Positions 47,249 through 60,908 of a stretch of 64,000 nucleotides of DNA are shown one piece after another. The position numbers and the translations under genes were made by a program. Numbering within the stretch: position 1 is the first letter of the stretch; the number at the start of each line of letters is the position of its first letter. Source of the DNA: Marivivens sp. GTDB lineage: Bacteria; Pseudomonadota; Alphaproteobacteria; Rhodobacterales; Rhodobacteraceae. Under the pieces are notes generated by a model. The model searched no databases. It was not told where the DNA came from and saw nothing but the letters and a program-made list of their open reading frames with translations. The stretch lies in the NCBI GenBank assembly GCA_024642115.1, contig JAHEBU010000004.1:1-64000 (forward strand), written 5' to 3'.

Positions 47249-48166
47249 ATGCTCGCACTGATCGCAGGAACGGGCGCATTGCCGGGGGTCATTGCGGACC
47301 GCCTGAGTACGCGTGGTCAACCGTTTGTCATCTGCGAAATGGAAGGGGTAGACGCCGATGTTCCCCTGACCCTGCCGCGCCTGTCGTTCCGGCTGGAAAC
47401 ACTGGGCAGTTTTCTGGTCGACATCGTGGGGATGGGGGTGACGACCGTCTGCATGGCCGGGGCGGTCCACCGGCCTATGATCGTCCCAGACAAGATTGAT
47501 GAGGCGACCAAACCTCTGGTCCCTCGCCTGCTGGCCGCATTGGGTCAGGGCGACGACGGCGCCCTGCGCACGATCATCTCGATCATCGAAGAGGCAGGCT
47601 TGCAGGTGGTTGGGGCTCATGACCTTGTCCCAGACCTGTTGCCCGGCGCAGGGGTCCACACCACGCGCGCCCCCGATCAGGACCAGCGGATCGATGCCTT
47701 GGTGGGCGAGGAGGCCGTCGCGCAGATGGGGCAACTCGATCTGGGGCAGGCCTGTGTCGTCCGGGCCGGGGCGGTTCTGGTGCGGGAGGACGAGCGTGGC
47801 ACGGACGCCATGCTGGCTGATCTGGCGCCGGAACCCCGTCGCCCCATGTCAGGCGATCCGCTGAATTTTGTTCTGGATCAGGCAGCTGATCTGATCGGCG
47901 AGGCGGCCGATTGGCTGTCAGGGTCGGACCGGACAGATTTGCCTGCTGCCGGGGCGCTGTTGTTCAAGGCGCCAAAACCGCGACAGGATCGGCGTGCCGA
48001 TCTGCCCGTCATCGGATTGCAAACTGTCGCCGGGGCCATTGCCGCCGGACTGGCAGGCATAGTGATCGAGGCGGACGGGGTCATGGTCATCGACCTGCCT
48101 GACGTGGTCGCGGCCCTCAACGACGCTGGGATGTTTCTGTGGGTACGCCCCAGAGGCGGGAAATGA
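47249..48166 (+). CDS. lpxI: UDP-2,3-diacylglucosamine pyrophosphatase LpxI
   Basis: 305 residues; hydrolyses UDP-2,3-diacylglucosamine to lipid X, replacing LpxH in Alphaproteobacteria. Opening LALIAGTGALPGVIADRL and the C-terminal DUF1009 core KAPKPRQDRRADLPVIGLQT, GLAGIVIEADGVMVID fit the family. Three nucleotides from lpxA and ATGA overlap with lpxB. Confidence 0.95.
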   Translation: MLALIAGTGALPGVIADRLSTRGQPFVICEMEGVDADVPLTLPRLSFRLETLGSFLVDIVGMGVTTVCMAGAVHRPMIVPDKIDEATKPLVPRLLAALGQGDDGALRTIISIIEEAGLQVVGAHDLVPDLLPGAGVHTTRAPDQDQRIDALVGEEAVAQMGQLDLGQACVVRAGAVLVREDERGTDAMLADLAPEPRRPMSGDPLNFVLDQAADLIGEAADWLSGSDRTDLPAAGALLFKAPKPRQDRRADLPVIGLQTVAGAIAAGLAGIVIEADGVMVIDLPDVVAALNDAGMFLWVRPRGGK

Positions 48167-49302
48167 AGGTCTTTGTGATCGCAGGCGAACCTTCGGGCGA
48201 CAGGCTTGGCGGGGCGCTTATGGCGGGGCTGAAACAGCTGGTGCCGGACGTGAGGTTTGATGGCGTCGGTGGGCCGATGATGCAGGCCCAAGGGCTGGTC
48301 AGCCGGTTCGACATGACCGAGTTGTCGGTGATGGGCATCGCCGAGGTGCTGCCGAAATACCGCGCCCTTATGGCCCGCATCAACCAGACAGCGGCGGCCG
48401 TGCTCGACACCCGGCCCGATGTGCTGATCACCATAGACAGCCCGGATTTTTCGTTACGGGTGGCCAAACGGGTCAAGGCCGGGTCGAATATCCGCACCGT
48501 CCACTATGTCGCCCCCACAGTCTGGGCCTGGCGGCCGGGGCGGGCGGCCAAGATGGCCCGGCACATCGACCATGTGTTGGCACTGTTCCCTTTCGAGCCG
48601 CCCTATATGCAGGCCGAGGGGATGGAGTGCGATTTCGTGGGCCATCCCGTCGTGGCCGAACCTCAGGCGACCGAGGTCGATGCCGCCGCCTTTCGTGCGG
48701 AACACGGGATCGGAGAGAACCCGCTGATCCTTGCCCTGCCCGGATCGCGCCGGGGCGAGGTGTCGCGGCTGGCGCAGACCTTTGGCGATGCCCTTACAAG
48801 GGTGCTGAGCGTGCATCCGTCCGCGCGCGTCGTCGTTCCGTGCGCGGCCCCTGTGGCCGATCTGGTGACAGATCTGACACGGAACTGGCCGGGGCGGCCC
48901 ATCCTGATCGACCCGCGCCGTGATGGCCCGGCAGACAAACGTGGCGCCTTTCGCGCCGCGGATGTGGCGCTCGCGGCCTCGGGGACGGTGTCGCTGGAAT
49001 TGGCCGCCTCGGGTACGCCCATGGTCATCGCTTATGACATGAACTGGCTCAGCCGTCAGATCATCGGGCGAATGCTGCGGGTCGATACGGTGACGCTGGT
49101 CAATCTGGTGAGCGAGACGCGCGTGGTGCCTGAATTCATCGGTGAACGGTGCCGACCAGACCTGATTTCGCAAGGGATCGTCGATGTCCTTGCCGCCCCG
49201 CAGGCGCAAAAGGCGGCGATGGCTCTGACAATGGAGCGGCTAGGGCAGGGCGGCGAGGCACCGGGCCTGCGCGCCGCCCGTGCAGTGCTCGCCCGGCTTT
49301 GA
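48163..49302 (+). CDS. lpxB: Lipid-A-disaccharide synthase
   Basis: 379 residues from ATG 48163, inside the lpxI stop; an ORF extension upstream is a shadow. Joins lipid X to UDP-diacylglucosamine. Motifs: FVIAGEPSGDRLGGALM, GVGGPMMQAQGLVSRFDM, APTVWAWRPGRAAKMARHID and ALPGSRRGEVSRLA. Last gene of the operon, followed by a terminator. Confidence 0.96.
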   Translation: MKVFVIAGEPSGDRLGGALMAGLKQLVPDVRFDGVGGPMMQAQGLVSRFDMTELSVMGIAEVLPKYRALMARINQTAAAVLDTRPDVLITIDSPDFSLRVAKRVKAGSNIRTVHYVAPTVWAWRPGRAAKMARHIDHVLALFPFEPPYMQAEGMECDFVGHPVVAEPQATEVDAAAFRAEHGIGENPLILALPGSRRGEVSRLAQTFGDALTRVLSVHPSARVVVPCAAPVADLVTDLTRNWPGRPILIDPRRDGPADKRGAFRAADVALAASGTVSLELAASGTPMVIAYDMNWLSRQIIGRMLRVDTVTLVNLVSETRVVPEFIGERCRPDLISQGIVDVLAAPQAQKAAMALTMERLGQGGEAPGLRAARAVLARL

Positions 49303-49331
49303 GGGGAGCATTTTCCGAGACGAAAAATGGA

Positions 49332-49353
49332 ACGATTTTTGTGCAAAAATCGT
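49332..49353. terminator. Bidirectional terminator between lpxB and mnmA
   Basis: Stem ACGATTTTT/AAAAATCGT (49332-49340 and 49345-49353) with loop GTGC. The A/T part of the stem can serve as the slippery tract in either direction. Confidence 0.6.
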
Positions 49354-49362
49354 GTCCCGGCC

Positions 49363-50502
49363 TCAGCATCCGCGCCAGATCCATCCACCGCCCAACACCC
49401 GGCTTCCGTCGGGGTCGTAGAACACGCAAGCCTGCCCCGGACTGACGCCCTCTTCTGCAACCAGCAATTCAACTTCGGCCTCGGTCGCGGACAAGGGCCG
49501 CAGGATCGCCTCGATCGGTGGGCGGGTGGACCGGACCTTGACCGCGATCTGCCGTTCGGCCTGATCGGCAAAGGCCCCGTCGCCCAGCCAGTTGACCTCG
49601 CGCAGCGGAACGCGGCGGGTGGCCAGCATGTCCTTTGGTCCGACGATCACCTGCCGGCGGTCCACGTCCAGCCGTACGACATACAGCGGGTCAGCCAGCC
49701 CGCCGATGCCAAGGCCCCGCCGTTGTCCTACGGTGTAGTGGATGACGCCGCGATGACTGCCCAGCACCCGGCCCTCGGGATCGACGATGTCCCCCGGTTC
49801 AGCCGCCCCCGGCCGCAGCTTTTCGATCACAGCCGCATAGTTGCCATTTGGGACGAAACAGATGTCCTGGCTGTCGGGCTTATCGGCCACGGACAGGCCA
49901 TAGCGGGCGGCCAGAGCGCGTGTCTCTGCCTTGGAGTGCAGGTGCCCCAGCGGAAACCGCAGGTAGTCCAGCTGTTCTGCCGTGGTCGAGAACAGGAAAT
50001 ACGACTGGTCCCGGTTTGCGTCCGCCGCCCGGTGCAACTCTGGCCCACTTAGCCCCATCTTGCGCTGGATATAGTGGCCAGTGGCCATGCAGTCGGCGTC
50101 CAGATCGCGGGCTGTATTCAGCAGGTCCTTGAATTTGACCCGTTCGTTGCAGCGGATGCAGGGCACCGGCGTCGCACCCGCCAGATAACTGTCGGCGAAT
50201 TCGTCGATCACCGCCTCGCGGAACGTGTTTTCATAATCGAGGACGTAGTGTGGAAAGCCCATCGTTTCGGCCACCCGGCGGGCATCGTGAATGTCCCGGC
50301 CTGCGCAACAGGCCCCTTTTTTCGCCAAAGCCGCGCCGTGGTCATATAGCTGCAAGGTGACGCCCACGACGTCATAGCCTTCCTCGGCCAGTTGGGCCGC
50401 GACGACCGAACTGTCCACGCCGCCCGACATCGCCACCACGACCCGCGTATCGGCGGGCGCCTTGGGCAGGCCAAGCGAGTTAAGAGCAGGGTCCAGGGGC
50501 AT
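49363..50502 (-). CDS. mnmA: tRNA-specific 2-thiouridylase
   Basis: 379 residues; thiolates U34 of tRNA-Glu, -Gln and -Lys. PP-loop [20 protein letters not shown], catalytic Cys in [14 protein letters not shown] and second Cys in [14 protein letters not shown]-terminal beta-barrel with [12 protein letters not shown]. Monocistronic and convergent with lpxB. Confidence 0.96.
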   Translation of the reverse strand: MPLDPALNSLGLPKAPADTRVVVAMSGGVDSSVVAAQLAEEGYDVVGVTLQLYDHGAALAKKGACCAGRDIHDARRVAETMGFPHYVLDYENTFREAVIDEFADSYLAGATPVPCIRCNERVKFKDLLNTARDLDADCMATGHYIQRKMGLSGPELHRAADANRDQSYFLFSTTAEQLDYLRFPLGHLHSKAETRALAARYGLSVADKPDSQDICFVPNGNYAAVIEKLRPGAAEPGDIVDPEGRVLGSHRGVIHYTVGQRRGLGIGGLADPLYVVRLDVDRRQVIVGPKDMLATRRVPLREVNWLGDGAFADQAERQIAVKVRSTRPPIEAILRPLSATEAEVELLVAEEGVSPGQACVFYDPDGSRVLGGGWIWRGC

Positions 50503-50655
50503 AATTGGTCCGATCCGGGCAGGTGCGCCCCAAGGGCGCTCAAGGTCTGAGGCAATATAGGAAAATGCAACCTACTCTCAACCCCCGGCTTCATCCCGCC
50601 TTAACAGGCGAAGGTGCAGGTTCTGCCCGCAATCAGATCACGAGAGGGGTGAGTT

Positions 50656-50934
50656 ATGTATTTGCGCAAAGTGGATGGGCCAAGGTCGGTTACCTTGCCC
50701 GATGGAACGATCATGACACGGGCGGACCTGCCTTCCAAGGATACGCGACGGTGGGTGGCGTCCCGAAAGGCTGCTGTCGTGCACGCCGTGGGCTCGGGCC
50801 TGATCTCGCGCCAGAGTGCGCTGGAAACCTACCGTCTGTCCGAAGATGAATTTCATGAATGGGAATTGGCCGTGCAAAAACACGGTGTCGACGCACTCAA
50901 GGCAACATCGTTGCAGAAGTATAGACAACCATAG
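50656..50934 (+). CDS. sciP: DUF1153 protein, SciP-like CtrA inhibitor
   Basis: 92 residues; DUF1153 family, which includes Caulobacter SciP, a small DNA- and CtrA-binding protein that blocks CtrA-activated promoters. Landmarks are YLRKVDGPRSVTLPDGTIMTRADLPSKDT near the N-terminus (read as VDGPRSVTLPDG and TRADLPSKDTRRWVASRKAA) and a HTH-like segment GLISRQSALETYRLSEDEF. It lies 90 nt before ctrA on the same strand, which supports a shared circuit. Confidence 0.88.
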   Translation: MYLRKVDGPRSVTLPDGTIMTRADLPSKDTRRWVASRKAAVVHAVGSGLISRQSALETYRLSEDEFHEWELAVQKHGVDALKATSLQKYRQP

Positions 50935-50961
50935 GTAGATTTGCGAAGGATGTGGTATTGG

Positions 50962-50978
50962 GTAACGTGTGGTTAACC
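50962..50978 (+). promoter_or_regulatory. CtrA-binding box upstream of ctrA
   Basis: gtaa-N7-ttaacc matches the CtrA consensus TTAA-N7-TTAA with one change in the first half-site. A further half-site ggttaac lies at 50991-50997. This points to autoregulation of ctrA. Confidence 0.65.
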
Positions 50979-51024
50979 AATTGGGGTCTAGGTTAACAGT
51001 ACGAAGAGTGAACGGAGAGCCTCG

Positions 51025-51738
51025 ATGCGAATCTTGCTGGTGGAAGACGATCCTACAACCTCGAAAAGCATCGAATTGATGCTGACCCATGCCAATCTGA
51101 ACGTCTATGCGACGGACATGGGCGAGGAAGGCATCGATCTGGCCAAACTGTACGACTATGACCTGATCCTGCTGGACCTCAATCTGCCCGACATGAACGG
51201 GCACGAGGTCCTGCGGCAACTTCGACTCAGCCGGATTGAAACGCCGATCCTGATTCTGACCGGCGATGACGGGACCGAATCAAAGCTCAAGGGATTCGGT
51301 TTTGGCGCCGACGACTACATGACCAAACCGTTCCATCGCGAGGAACTGGTGGCGCGTATTCATGCCATCATCCGCCGGTCCAAGGGACACGCCCAGTCCG
51401 TCATCAAGACCGGGCGAATTTCGGTCAATCTGGATGCCAAGACGGTCGATGTGGGCGGCACGCCCGTCCATCTGACCGGCAAGGAGTATCAGATGCTGGA
51501 ACTCCTCAGTCTGCGCAAGGGGACAACCCTGACCAAGGAAATGTTCCTGAACCATCTCTATGGCGGGATGGATGAGCCGGAACTCAAGATCATCGACGTG
51601 TTCATCTGCAAGCTGCGCAAAAAGCTCAGCGTGGCAACGGGCGGCGAAAATCACATCGAAACCGTTTGGGGCCGTGGATATGTGCTGCGCGAACCCGAGC
51701 CTGCCCGCAATGCCGAACGGATGGCCGTTGGCGCCTGA
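51025..51738 (+). CDS. ctrA: Cell-cycle response regulator CtrA
   Basis: 237 residues: receiver with phospho-acceptor Asp51 in [13 protein letters not shown], Lys in [15 protein letters not shown], and an OmpR-type winged helix ([48 protein letters not shown]). In Rhodobacterales it controls motility, gene-transfer agents and cell-cycle timing and is usually not essential. The degradation tail seen in Caulobacter (two Ala at the end) is not seen; this protein ends MAVGA. Confidence 0.96.
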   Translation: MRILLVEDDPTTSKSIELMLTHANLNVYATDMGEEGIDLAKLYDYDLILLDLNLPDMNGHEVLRQLRLSRIETPILILTGDDGTESKLKGFGFGADDYMTKPFHREELVARIHAIIRRSKGHAQSVIKTGRISVNLDAKTVDVGGTPVHLTGKEYQMLELLSLRKGTTLTKEMFLNHLYGGMDEPELKIIDVFICKLRKKLSVATGGENHIETVWGRGYVLREPEPARNAERMAVGA

Positions 51739-51844
51739 CGGCCCTGTGGACGGACCGCGTTGTTGCCTGGGGTCGTCCTGCCATGTGTCCCCACTCACGG
51801 GGCATGACCTGCCTGTACTGGACGCAGACGGGGCGGCCCCCTAA

Positions 51845-56154
<4,310 letters not shown>

Positions 56155-56193
56155 GGCCATCCGCCCGGCCTATGTTCCAAAATGTTCACGTTT

Positions 56194-56208
56194 GTTCTCA
56201 AAAAGTTC
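56194..56208. promoter_or_regulatory. LexA-type SOS box (GTTC-N7-GTTC)
   Basis: GTTC at 56194-56197 and 56205-56208 with exactly 7 nt between, the consensus in Alphaproteobacteria. Two more GTTC elements precede it at 10-bp steps (56174, 56184). It directly abuts a TTGACG -35 box at 56209. Confidence 0.7.
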
Positions 56209-56237
56209 TTGACGGTTGGTTAACGAAATGGAACAAA
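56209..56237 (+). promoter_or_regulatory. Promoter of the SOS-boxed small gene
   Basis: TTGACG (56209-56214), 17-nt spacer, AACAAA (56232-56237). The -35 box is good and the -10 weak. LexA bound to either neighbouring box would cover it. Confidence 0.45.
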
Positions 56238-56251
56238 GAGGCAACACGACG

Positions 56252-56266
56252 GAACACGAAAGGAAC
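56252..56266. promoter_or_regulatory. Second SOS box (GAAC-N7-GAAC)
   Basis: GAAC at 56252-56255 and 56263-56266, 7 nt apart, is the reverse-complement form of the same consensus. A third GAAC lies at 56231. The box overlaps the ribosome-binding AAGGA of the small gene. Confidence 0.7.
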
Positions 56267-56271
56267 GCCAA

Positions 56272-56394
56272 ATGGCCAAAGACATCAAATCCGCGATCTC
56301 CCGCTCGACCGAAACACTGGTCGGTGATGCACTTGGCGCGGTGTCCCTGATGGTGATCCTGTTTGTCGGTTTGTCCCTGCCTGTACTGGTGTAG
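56272..56394 (+). CDS. SOS-boxed small membrane protein (40 aa)
   Basis: Forty residues: a soluble, mildly basic start MAKDIKSAISRSTETLVGDA and one membrane helix from about 21 to 40 (LGAVSLMVILFVGLSLPVLV). AAGGA lies 8-9 nt before the ATG. The promoter lies between two GTTC-N7-GTTC boxes. Small LexA-controlled membrane proteins that inhibit division are known (SidA in Caulobacter), and this one resembles them in size, topology and control, not in recognised sequence. Function is inferred. Confidence 0.7.
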   Translation: MAKDIKSAISRSTETLVGDALGAVSLMVILFVGLSLPVLV

Positions 56395-56551
56395 GGGCCA
56401 CTTTACTGCCCGGCGTCTCGTGCCGGATGTCTGGTCCATCGCCCTGTCCCAACTTTCGCGATGCCTGACGTCGATTTGCCTGTCGGTTGTTCTTTTGGGG
56501 TTTGCCTCCCCCGCCAGACACTCCGGGTCCCACACGAGAACGCACTGCCTG

Positions 56552-56589
56552 CCGCCGCCATCCCGTCCCGGATGTGCGGCGGTTTTTTT
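56552..56589 (+). terminator. Strong terminator after the SOS small gene
   Basis: Stem CCGCCGC-CATCC/GGATG-GCGGCGG with a bulged T and a 6-nt loop, followed by seven T residues. About 158 nt separate it from the stop codon of the small gene, a long 3' untranslated part with no open frame. Confidence 0.85.
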
Positions 56590-56601
56590 ATGCGGACCCG
56601 T

Positions 56602-57054
56602 TTAGGCGGATTGGGCGGCCTTTGCCTGTGCCAGCGCATCCAGCGTGGCGTCAAACGCCAACAGGATCGACGCATGGCGGTTCTTGTAATCGCGGGCGGG
56701 CTGCAACACCTCCAGCCCTTCGAACGGCGCGTCGGGGACATCGCCCCCGTCCTTGAGCATCGCCCAAAGCTGGTCACGGCCCGTTTTCACCTGCGCCTCG
56801 GTCAGCCCGACAATGGCCGCGCCTACGACTGCGGCACTCGCCTGACCCAGCGCACAGGCCTTTACGTCCTGACCGTAATCGGTGATCCGCCCGTCCTCGA
56901 CCCGCAGATCTACTGTCACCGTCGATCCGCACAACGGCGATCTTTTCTTGGCCGTCGCCGTGGGCGTGGTCAGTCGTTGCGTCCGGGGCATATCCGCGGC
57001 CAATGCGAGGATGCGCGAGGAATACAGTTTGATCAGATCGTTTTCCGCAGACAC
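56602..57054 (-). CDS. IscU/SufU-like Fe-S scaffold protein
   Basis: 150 residues with the scaffold fold: LIKLYSSRILALAADMPR, Cys42 in KRSPLCGSTVTV, Cys67 in DVKACALGQASAAVV. IscU and SufU carry a third ligand Cys in the last helix; here the corresponding segment is NRHASILLAFDATL and has no Cys. It may still bind a cluster with another ligand, or act in a different way. Convergent with the SOS small gene. Confidence 0.8.
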   Translation of the reverse strand: MSAENDLIKLYSSRILALAADMPRTQRLTTPTATAKKRSPLCGSTVTVDLRVEDGRITDYGQDVKACALGQASAAVVGAAIVGLTEAQVKTGRDQLWAMLKDGGDVPDAPFEGLEVLQPARDYKNRHASILLAFDATLDALAQAKAAQSA

Positions 57055-57122
57055 GTCGTTTGCCCTTTCGTCACTTGTCCCATAGATAGGGCTCCGGTCC
57101 CCGGATGCAAAAGGGTTTTGCC

Positions 57123-57482
57123 ATGTCTTTCGATCCCGCCACGCTGATCTACAATGACGCCGGACTGTTGCCGGTGGTGGCGCAGGATGCCGACAGTGGC
57201 GAGGTGCTGATGCTGGCCTGGATGAACGCTGATGCGGTGGCCAGAACGCTGGCGACGGGGCGCGTGACCTACTGGTCGCGGTCGCGCCAATCGTTCTGGG
57301 TCAAGGGCGACACTTCGGGCCATGTGCAGGAGTTGGTCGAGTTGCGGGTGGACTGCGACCGTGACGCGTTGCTGGCCGTGGTTCGGCAGACCGGGCCTGC
57401 CTGCCACACCGGGCGGCGCACCTGCTTTTATACCGCCGTGCGCGACGGGGCCGAGGTCGAACTCATGGCCCCCGTCGCCTAA
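57123..57482 (+). CDS. hisI: Phosphoribosyl-AMP cyclohydrolase
   Basis: 119 residues; third step of histidine synthesis. Motifs: [44 protein letters not shown] (zinc/magnesium Cys and Asp) and [11 protein letters not shown] (two Cys). Stand-alone, without the HisE domain. Start at ATG 57123 by family length. Its stop overlaps that of the convergent gluQ. Confidence 0.95.
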   Translation: MSFDPATLIYNDAGLLPVVAQDADSGEVLMLAWMNADAVARTLATGRVTYWSRSRQSFWVKGDTSGHVQELVELRVDCDRDALLAVVRQTGPACHTGRRTCFYTAVRDGAEVELMAPVA

Positions 57483-58321
57483 AGCCCGACCATCCGTCTG
57501 ATGTCGTCAGGGGTGGCTCCTTCGGCCCGGTATCTCGACAGGGCGCGGGCATCGTCGCGCTTGGCCAGCCTCTTGCCAGCGGTGTCGCGGATCAGGCGGT
57601 GATGATGATAGACGGGTGAGGGAAGGCCCAGAAGCGCCTGAAGAACAACATGAATCCTTGTCGCTTCAAACAGGTCCATCCCCCGGACAACATGAGTGAT
57701 CTGCTGACCTGCATCATCGGTCACGTTGGCCAGATGATAGGCGACAGTGCGAATATCCTTGCGCCCCAGAACCACGTCGCCAACGCCGTTGATCAGATCA
57801 CCGGCGTCGGTCTGCACCCATCCGGGGTGCTCGCCCGTTTCCTCGAACCCGGGAAGTTTTTTCAGGGTACGAATCGCCGATGCCATGTCCAGACGGATGG
57901 CATCGCTTTCCTGCATCGATGACATCGGACGGCCCCGACAGGTGCCGGGATAGATCAGCCCGTCCGGCCCTTCAGGCAGCGCGCCTTCCTGCGGGGCGGA
58001 CAGGGCAGCGCGAATGTCGGCACGGCTGCACGAACAGGGATAGGTCAGGCCGCGACGCCCCAGATCGGCCAGAACGGCTGCGTAGCGGCCCAGATGATCG
58101 GACTGGCGCAGCACGGGTTCGGGCCACGACAGGCCCAGCCAGCGCAGATCGTCGTAAATCTGCGCCTCCCACTCCGGTCTTGCGCGGGTGATGTCCGTAT
58201 CCTCGATCCGCAGCAGGAACATGCCGCCCGCGGCCGTCGCCATGTCATGTGCCAGCATGGCCGAATAGGCGTGGCCCAGATGCAGCGGTCCGGTCGGCGA
58301 CGGGGCAAAGCGGGTGATCAC
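57479..58321 (-). CDS. gluQ: Glutamyl-Q tRNA(Asp) synthetase
   Basis: 280 residues, a GluRS-like catalytic domain without anticodon-binding part, which charges queuosine in tRNA-Asp with Glu. HIGH box is HLGH in [23 protein letters not shown]-like box is [11 protein letters not shown] zinc-site cluster CSCSRADIR ... YPGTCRGR is visible. The 3' ends of gluQ and hisI overlap by four bases. Confidence 0.92.
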   Translation of the reverse strand: MITRFAPSPTGPLHLGHAYSAMLAHDMATAAGGMFLLRIEDTDITRARPEWEAQIYDDLRWLGLSWPEPVLRQSDHLGRYAAVLADLGRRGLTYPCSCSRADIRAALSAPQEGALPEGPDGLIYPGTCRGRPMSSMQESDAIRLDMASAIRTLKKLPGFEETGEHPGWVQTDAGDLINGVGDVVLGRKDIRTVAYHLANVTDDAGQQITHVVRGMDLFEATRIHVVLQALLGLPSPVYHHHRLIRDTAGKRLAKRDDARALSRYRAEGATPDDIRRMVGL

Positions 58322-58324
58322 GGG

Positions 58325-58936
58325 CTAGACGCGGCGCAGGATGATCACGTCCGACCCCATGCCCTTGTCCGGCAGGTGGGGACCATGCCCGCGAAAGGCC
58401 AACGTGACGGTTCCGCCTGCCAGCAAGTCATCCAGTTTTCCAGTGAACCGCGCGTCTGCAAGGGTCGGGTCATTGTAAGAAAAGGCAAGGTATCCACCGG
58501 GGTTCAGGACGCCCAGCAACAGGTCCAGCGTTTCGGGCGGGGCGGCGCCAAGGCTGACCACGCCGGCAGCGAGGATCGCGGCGTAAGCCCCCGGTTCCAA
58601 ATCCAAAAAACCCGGAACACAGAGCCATAGCCGGCGATAGATCCCTTTGGTTCGCGCCCCGTCCAGCATTTCGGGCGTGATGTCCGTGCCGTCGATCGTC
58701 GGAAATCCGGCTGCCTGCAAAGCCAACCCCGACAGCCCCGTGCCGCATCCGAAATCAAGGATCGGTGCGGCAAGGTCCATCATGGGGGCCAGCGCCGCCG
58801 CCGCCCGCGTGGGTGTCACATAGCCCGACCCCAGCACATCGGCGTCATAGGTCGCGGCCCAGCCGCGATACAGGGCCATCGTCTCTTCGACCGAGCGGGG
58901 CTTCCAAAGCTGGGTGTTGAGCGGATCGTTTGCCAT
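58325..58936 (-). CDS. Class I SAM-dependent methyltransferase
   Basis: 203 residues. SAM motif I is ILDFGCGTGLSGLALQAAGF, then a motif II-like GTDITPEMLDGA, and GGYLAFSYND. The N-terminus YRGWAATYDADVL is like the WBSCR27/UbiE-type group. Substrate unknown. Three nucleotides from gluQ, so probably co-transcribed with it. Confidence 0.85.
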   Translation of the reverse strand: MANDPLNTQLWKPRSVEETMALYRGWAATYDADVLGSGYVTPTRAAAALAPMMDLAAPILDFGCGTGLSGLALQAAGFPTIDGTDITPEMLDGARTKGIYRRLWLCVPGFLDLEPGAYAAILAAGVVSLGAAPPETLDLLLGVLNPGGYLAFSYNDPTLADARFTGKLDDLLAGGTVTLAFRGHGPHLPDKGMGSDVIILRRV

Positions 58937-58957
58937 GTCCCACGCTACTGCGGGCGA

Positions 58958-60313
58958 TCAGGCGACGTCCAGTGCCCGCAGACCCAGCCACGCCAGCCAA
59001 TCCTCCTTGGCGCGGTCGGTGTACCCTTTGTATCGGTCCTTGCGCCCTCTGCGCCCTCCGCGCACGCCATCCAGCGGCGGGAACAGGCCGAAATTGACGT
59101 TCATCGGCTGAAACGTCTTGGCCTCGGCCCCGCCGGTGATGTGGGTGACAAGGGCGCCCATGGCGGTCGTGGCAGGCACGGCGGGCAGGGTGCGTCCCTG
59201 CATTTCGGCGGCGGCCAGTCGCCCGGCAAGCAGCCCCATTGCGGCAGATTCGACGTATCCCTCGACCCCGGTGATCTGACCGGCAAACCGGATATTGGGG
59301 CGCGAGCGAAGGCGCATCTGATCGTCCAGCAGCGTGGGTGAATTGATGAAGGTGTTGCGATGAATGCCGCCGAGGCGCGCGAACTCGGCGTTTTCCAAAC
59401 CGGGAATCATCGCAAAAACAGACTTTTGCGCGCCATACTTCATCTTGGTCTGAAACCCCACGATGTTGTAAAGCGTCCCCAGCGCGTTGTCGCGGCGCAA
59501 TTGCACGACCGCATAGGGTTTCACATCTGGGCGGTTGGCATTGGTAAGACCTACAGGCTTCATCGGGCCAAAGCGCAGGGTTTCGCGGCCGCGTTCGGCC
59601 ATCACCTCGATCGGCAGGCAGCCGTCGAAATAGCCCGCCGTCTCGCCTTCGTGAAACTCGGTCTTTTCGGCGGCGAGCAGGGCGTCGATGAACGCCTCGT
59701 ACTGATCGCGGGTCATCGGACAGTTCATGTAGGCGGTCTGTTCCGCTTCGGTTTCGCCCTTGTCATAGCGCGACTGCATCCAAGCCACGTCCATATTGAC
59801 AGTTTCGGCATAGACGATGGGGGCGATGGCGTCGAAAAAGGCGAGCGCCTCGGCCCCGGTTTCGGCCCGGATCGCCTGCGCCAACGCGCCCGACGTGAGC
59901 GGCCCGGTGGCGATGATCCACTGATCCTGATCTGGTAGTTCTGTTATTTCTCCGTAACTTACAGACACATTCTCATGTGCTTTCAGCGCTTCCGTCACGC
60001 TCTCCGAAAACGGATCACGGTCCACGGCCAAGGCGCCGCCCGCTGGCAACCGGTGCCGCGTGGCCATCTCCATGATGATTCCGCCCGCCTGCCGCATTTC
60101 CCAATGCAACAGCCCCACGGCGTTCTGTTCGCTGTCATCCGAGCGGAACGAATTGGAACAGACCATTTCGGCCAGGTTGCCTGTGCGATGGGCAAAGGTG
60201 CCGACCTTGGGTCGCATTTCATGGATGACGACACGGATGCCCGCATTGGCCGCCTGCCAGGCCGCCTCTGACCCGGCCATGCCGCCGCCGATAATATGGA
60301 GTTCATGTGCCAT
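58958..60313 (-). CDS. trmFO: Folate-dependent tRNA m5U54 methyltransferase
   Basis: 451 residues; FAD flavoprotein using methylenetetrahydrofolate to make m5U54. FAD motif [53 protein letters not shown] and the C-terminal [20 protein letters not shown] with the active-site Cys (MNCP) are family marks. In Alphaproteobacteria this replaces SAM-dependent TrmA. Confidence 0.95.
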   Translation of the reverse strand: MAHELHIIGGGMAGSEAAWQAANAGIRVVIHEMRPKVGTFAHRTGNLAEMVCSNSFRSDDSEQNAVGLLHWEMRQAGGIIMEMATRHRLPAGGALAVDRDPFSESVTEALKAHENVSVSYGEITELPDQDQWIIATGPLTSGALAQAIRAETGAEALAFFDAIAPIVYAETVNMDVAWMQSRYDKGETEAEQTAYMNCPMTRDQYEAFIDALLAAEKTEFHEGETAGYFDGCLPIEVMAERGRETLRFGPMKPVGLTNANRPDVKPYAVVQLRRDNALGTLYNIVGFQTKMKYGAQKSVFAMIPGLENAEFARLGGIHRNTFINSPTLLDDQMRLRSRPNIRFAGQITGVEGYVESAAMGLLAGRLAAAEMQGRTLPAVPATTAMGALVTHITGGAEAKTFQPMNVNFGLFPPLDGVRGGRRGRKDRYKGYTDRAKEDWLAWLGLRALDVA

Positions 60314-60344
60314 GGCGGGGATGTAGCCTTGGGGGGCTCAAATG

Positions 60345-60369
60345 AAAAGGGGCAGCGCGGTGCTGCCCC
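60345..60369 (-). terminator. Terminator after doxX
   Basis: Stem GGGGCAGC/GCTGCCCC (60349-60356 and 60362-60369) with a 5-nt loop, followed on the minus strand by TTTTC. Lies between the doxX stop and trmFO start. Confidence 0.75.
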
Positions 60370-60389
60370 AAGACAGATCTGTTACAAGA

Positions 60390-60791
60390 TCAGGCGGCGA
60401 CGGTCCGCCGGCCCATCACGCCATCCACCGACCAGGTCCCAGCGCCGTAGGCGGCCAACATGAGGAAACCGCCGGCCAGGCCAAGGTTCTTGAAGAACAT
60501 GTTCATCTGCATCTGATCTGCGGGGACAAAGTGGAACATCAGCCCCGACAGGATCGAGAAACCGGCCAGCAATATCGCGGCCACACGGGTCTGAAAGCCC
60601 ACGAGGATGGCAAGGCCACCCAGAATTTCCAGCGCAATCACCGGATAGCCAAGGAACGCCGGAACGCCGCCCGAGGTCATGTAGCCGATAAAACCCTGCA
60701 CATCGGCAAGTTTGCCCAGACCTGCGATGAGGAACAGGACCGACAACAGGATACGGGCAATAAGCGTGGCAAGAGAGGTCGAGGACGTCAT
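60390..60791 (-). CDS. DoxX-family membrane protein
   Basis: 133 residues, four membrane helices: LIARILLSVLFLIAGLGKL, YPVIALEILGGLAILVGF, VAAILLAGFSILSGLMFHFV and NLGLAGGFLMLAAYGAG. This pattern, with R and GLGKL in the first helix, is the DoxX/DoxD family. Start at ATG 60791. Physiological role uncertain. Confidence 0.88.
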   Translation of the reverse strand: MTSSTSLATLIARILLSVLFLIAGLGKLADVQGFIGYMTSGGVPAFLGYPVIALEILGGLAILVGFQTRVAAILLAGFSILSGLMFHFVPADQMQMNMFFKNLGLAGGFLMLAAYGAGTWSVDGVMGRRTVAA

Positions 60792-60908
60792 GAGATTAAC
60801 CTTTGTGTGTGGCCGGAGTGCGGCGATGCGTCCCAATTAGATTGTTCGTCATCGCGCAGAAACCATGAAATTCCACACAGGTTCCGCGTTTTCGCGCACA
60901 GACACGTC

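Noticed and set aside
56395-56551. Separate small RNA in the long 3' region of the SOS gene
   Set aside because: Minor hairpins are present but no convincing promoter; treated as the 3' untranslated part of the small gene.
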